From NCBI RefSeq assembly GCF_014205845.1, contig NZ_JACHCR010000001.1, forward strand, positions 372,001-436,000: a stretch of DNA of 64,000 nt, read 5' to 3'. A model generated the notes under the pieces. It worked only from the letters and a program-made list of their open reading frames with translations. It was not told where the DNA came from and made no database searches. Numbering within the stretch: position 1 is the first letter of the stretch; each line of letters begins with the position of its first letter. Of this stretch, positions 63,046 to 64,000 are shown one piece after another. Position numbers and translations under genes: made by a program. The DNA comes from Mucilaginibacter cryoferens (GTDB taxonomy: Bacteria; Bacteroidota; Bacteroidia; Sphingobacteriales; Sphingobacteriaceae).

Positions 63046-64000
63046 GTGAAACTAAATATCCTACTGCTTTGCGCATGCTTATCGCTCGCTCTATCCGTAT
63101 CAGCCCAACAAAATAACGCCAATAGCCCAGATGAAAAACTATCCCTTGATAATGGCTGGCGCTTTCATTTAGGCGATATCCCCTTTCCTGTTATTAAAGG
63201 TCATGGATCAAGCTATAACAACGCTAAAGCCGGCAAAGCAGGCGGAGCAGCAGCACCCGACTACGATGATACCGACTGGCGATTACTCAATTTACCGCAT
63301 GACTGGGCTATTGAAGGTGGCTTTGATCCCAATGCCAACCTTTCGCAAGGCTATCGCCAGCGGGGCACAGGCTGGTACCGCCGCAGTTTTAAGATAGATC
63401 CTAAAGACCGGGGCAAAAACCTCGAACTGCAGTTTGACGGAATAGCTACCCACTGTACGGTTTGGCTAAATGGCATAGCGGTACACCGTAATTGGTCGGG
63501 CTATACCTCTTTTTATATTGATATGACCGCCATGGCCAAATATGGCGATGAGTTAAATACTGTTTCCATCCGTGTAGATGCCGTTGATCAGGAAGGCTGG
63601 TGGTACGAGGGCGCGGGTATTTACAGGCACACCTGGCTGGTAAAACGCTCGCCGGTGCACATCATCACCGATGGGGTATTTGCCCAGCCCGTTAAAAACA
63701 CCGCCGGCAATTGGGAAATACCTGTGGAAGCTACTTTAGAGAATACCGGTAAACTCAATGCCGATGCTACTGTTTCATCAACCCTTTTGGATAGCAAAGG
63801 AAACAAAATTGTAAGCGCAGAAACATTGGCTACAGTAACACCGCTTGGCCAGGCTGTGGCACATTTATCGCTTGCGGTAAATACCCCAAGGCTGTGGACG
63901 TTGGACGAGCCTACACTATACAAAGTACAAACTATAGTAAAACAAAATGGCCTGCCTACAGATACACTGATCACCACATGTGGTTTCCGCACCATCCGTT
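63046..64000 (+). CDS. GH2 beta-galactosidase-like enzyme, 5' part only
   Basis: The gene starts with GTG at 63046 and runs off the window, leaving 318 residues. A signal peptide (KLNILLLCACLSLALSVSA-Q) precedes the GH2 sugar-binding domain: LDNGWRFHLGD, LPHDWAIEGGFDP and GTGWYRRSFKI, then LNGIAVHRNWSGYTSF and DQEGWWYEGAGIYRH. These are typical of secreted Bacteroidota beta-galactosidases. The catalytic Glu residues lie beyond the visible part, so the activity is inferred from the N-terminal pattern. It is the second candidate galactosidase in the window, with the GH35 at 14289. Confidence 0.85.
   Translation, partial: MKLNILLLCACLSLALSVSAQQNNANSPDEKLSLDNGWRFHLGDIPFPVIKGHGSSYNNAKAGKAGGAAAPDYDDTDWRLLNLPHDWAIEGGFDPNANLSQGYRQRGTGWYRRSFKIDPKDRGKNLELQFDGIATHCTVWLNGIAVHRNWSGYTSFYIDMTAMAKYGDELNTVSIRVDAVDQEGWWYEGAGIYRHTWLVKRSPVHIITDGVFAQPVKNTAGNWEIPVEATLENTGKLNADATVSSTLLDSKGNKIVSAETLATVTPLGQAVAHLSLAVNTPRLWTLDEPTLYKVQTIVKQNGLPTDTLITTCGFRTIR

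Noticed and set aside
1..64000. CRISPR array, prophage, integron or ribosomal operon
   Set aside because: No regularly spaced repeats, phage structural genes, integrase or rRNA sequence were found.

Overview
The window reads as chromosome of a Bacteroidota bacterium of the family Sphingobacteriaceae, most like Mucilaginibacter or Pedobacter. The signs are two SusC/SusD pairs, many lipoproteins whose lipobox Cys is followed by Lys, OmpA with a thrombospondin type-3 linker, families largely confined to Bacteroidota (DUF4296, DUF4905, DUF5686, DUF5007), almost no Shine-Dalgarno sites, and TANNTTTG-type promoter candidates. Species assignment is inference. No CRISPR array, prophage, transposase or rRNA was seen.

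Region 1 (1-16.2 kb) is a glycan-uptake locus. A leftward operon encodes SusC, SusD, a fasciclin lipoprotein, a DUF5007-type lipoprotein, a second SusC/SusD pair and a second fasciclin lipoprotein cut by the window edge. Across a 1.3-kb intergenic region rich in dyads, including LacI/PurR-like ACGCAAACG sites, lie a rightward DUF3472 secreted protein and a GH35 beta-galactosidase. Region 2 (16.5-30.6 kb) holds envelope and signalling genes: a DUF5686 outer-membrane protein, an LTA-synthase-like membrane sulfatase-fold enzyme, a Crp/Fnr regulator, OmpA, a large hybrid histidine kinase with a beta-propeller sensor and two receivers, YceI, a small beta-barrel and a secreted PLC/GDPD-like phosphodiesterase.

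Region 3 (30.8-39.5 kb) is the most unusual part: a tight rightward operon encoding a GT-B-like glycosyltransferase, an SpsF-type cytidylyltransferase, a split transketolase, a class III aminotransferase, an SDR, a fused KdsC-like phosphatase-NeuB synthase without a SAF domain, a fatty-acid-hydroxylase-family membrane enzyme and an SMR-family small transporter. I infer that it makes, CMP-activates and transfers a modified ulosonic (sialic-acid-like) acid whose precursor is built by transketolase and amination rather than by the usual UDP-GlcNAc route.

Region 4 (39.6-54 kb) is mixed: GH8 and GH2 glycosidases, tRNA-Gln(CTG), DinB and SRPBCC proteins, an AraC regulator with phased direct repeats upstream, Dps, DUF4905, LysM, uridine kinase, a superinfection-immunity-like membrane protein, two CoA-transferase subunits separated by a long inverted repeat, a CE2-like esterase and a VOC protein. 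Region 5 (54-64 kb) is largely housekeeping: MutS2, DUF4296, YggS, GNAT, DUF3298, aspartate kinase, aquaporin, YitT and VOC, ending in a truncated GH2 enzyme.
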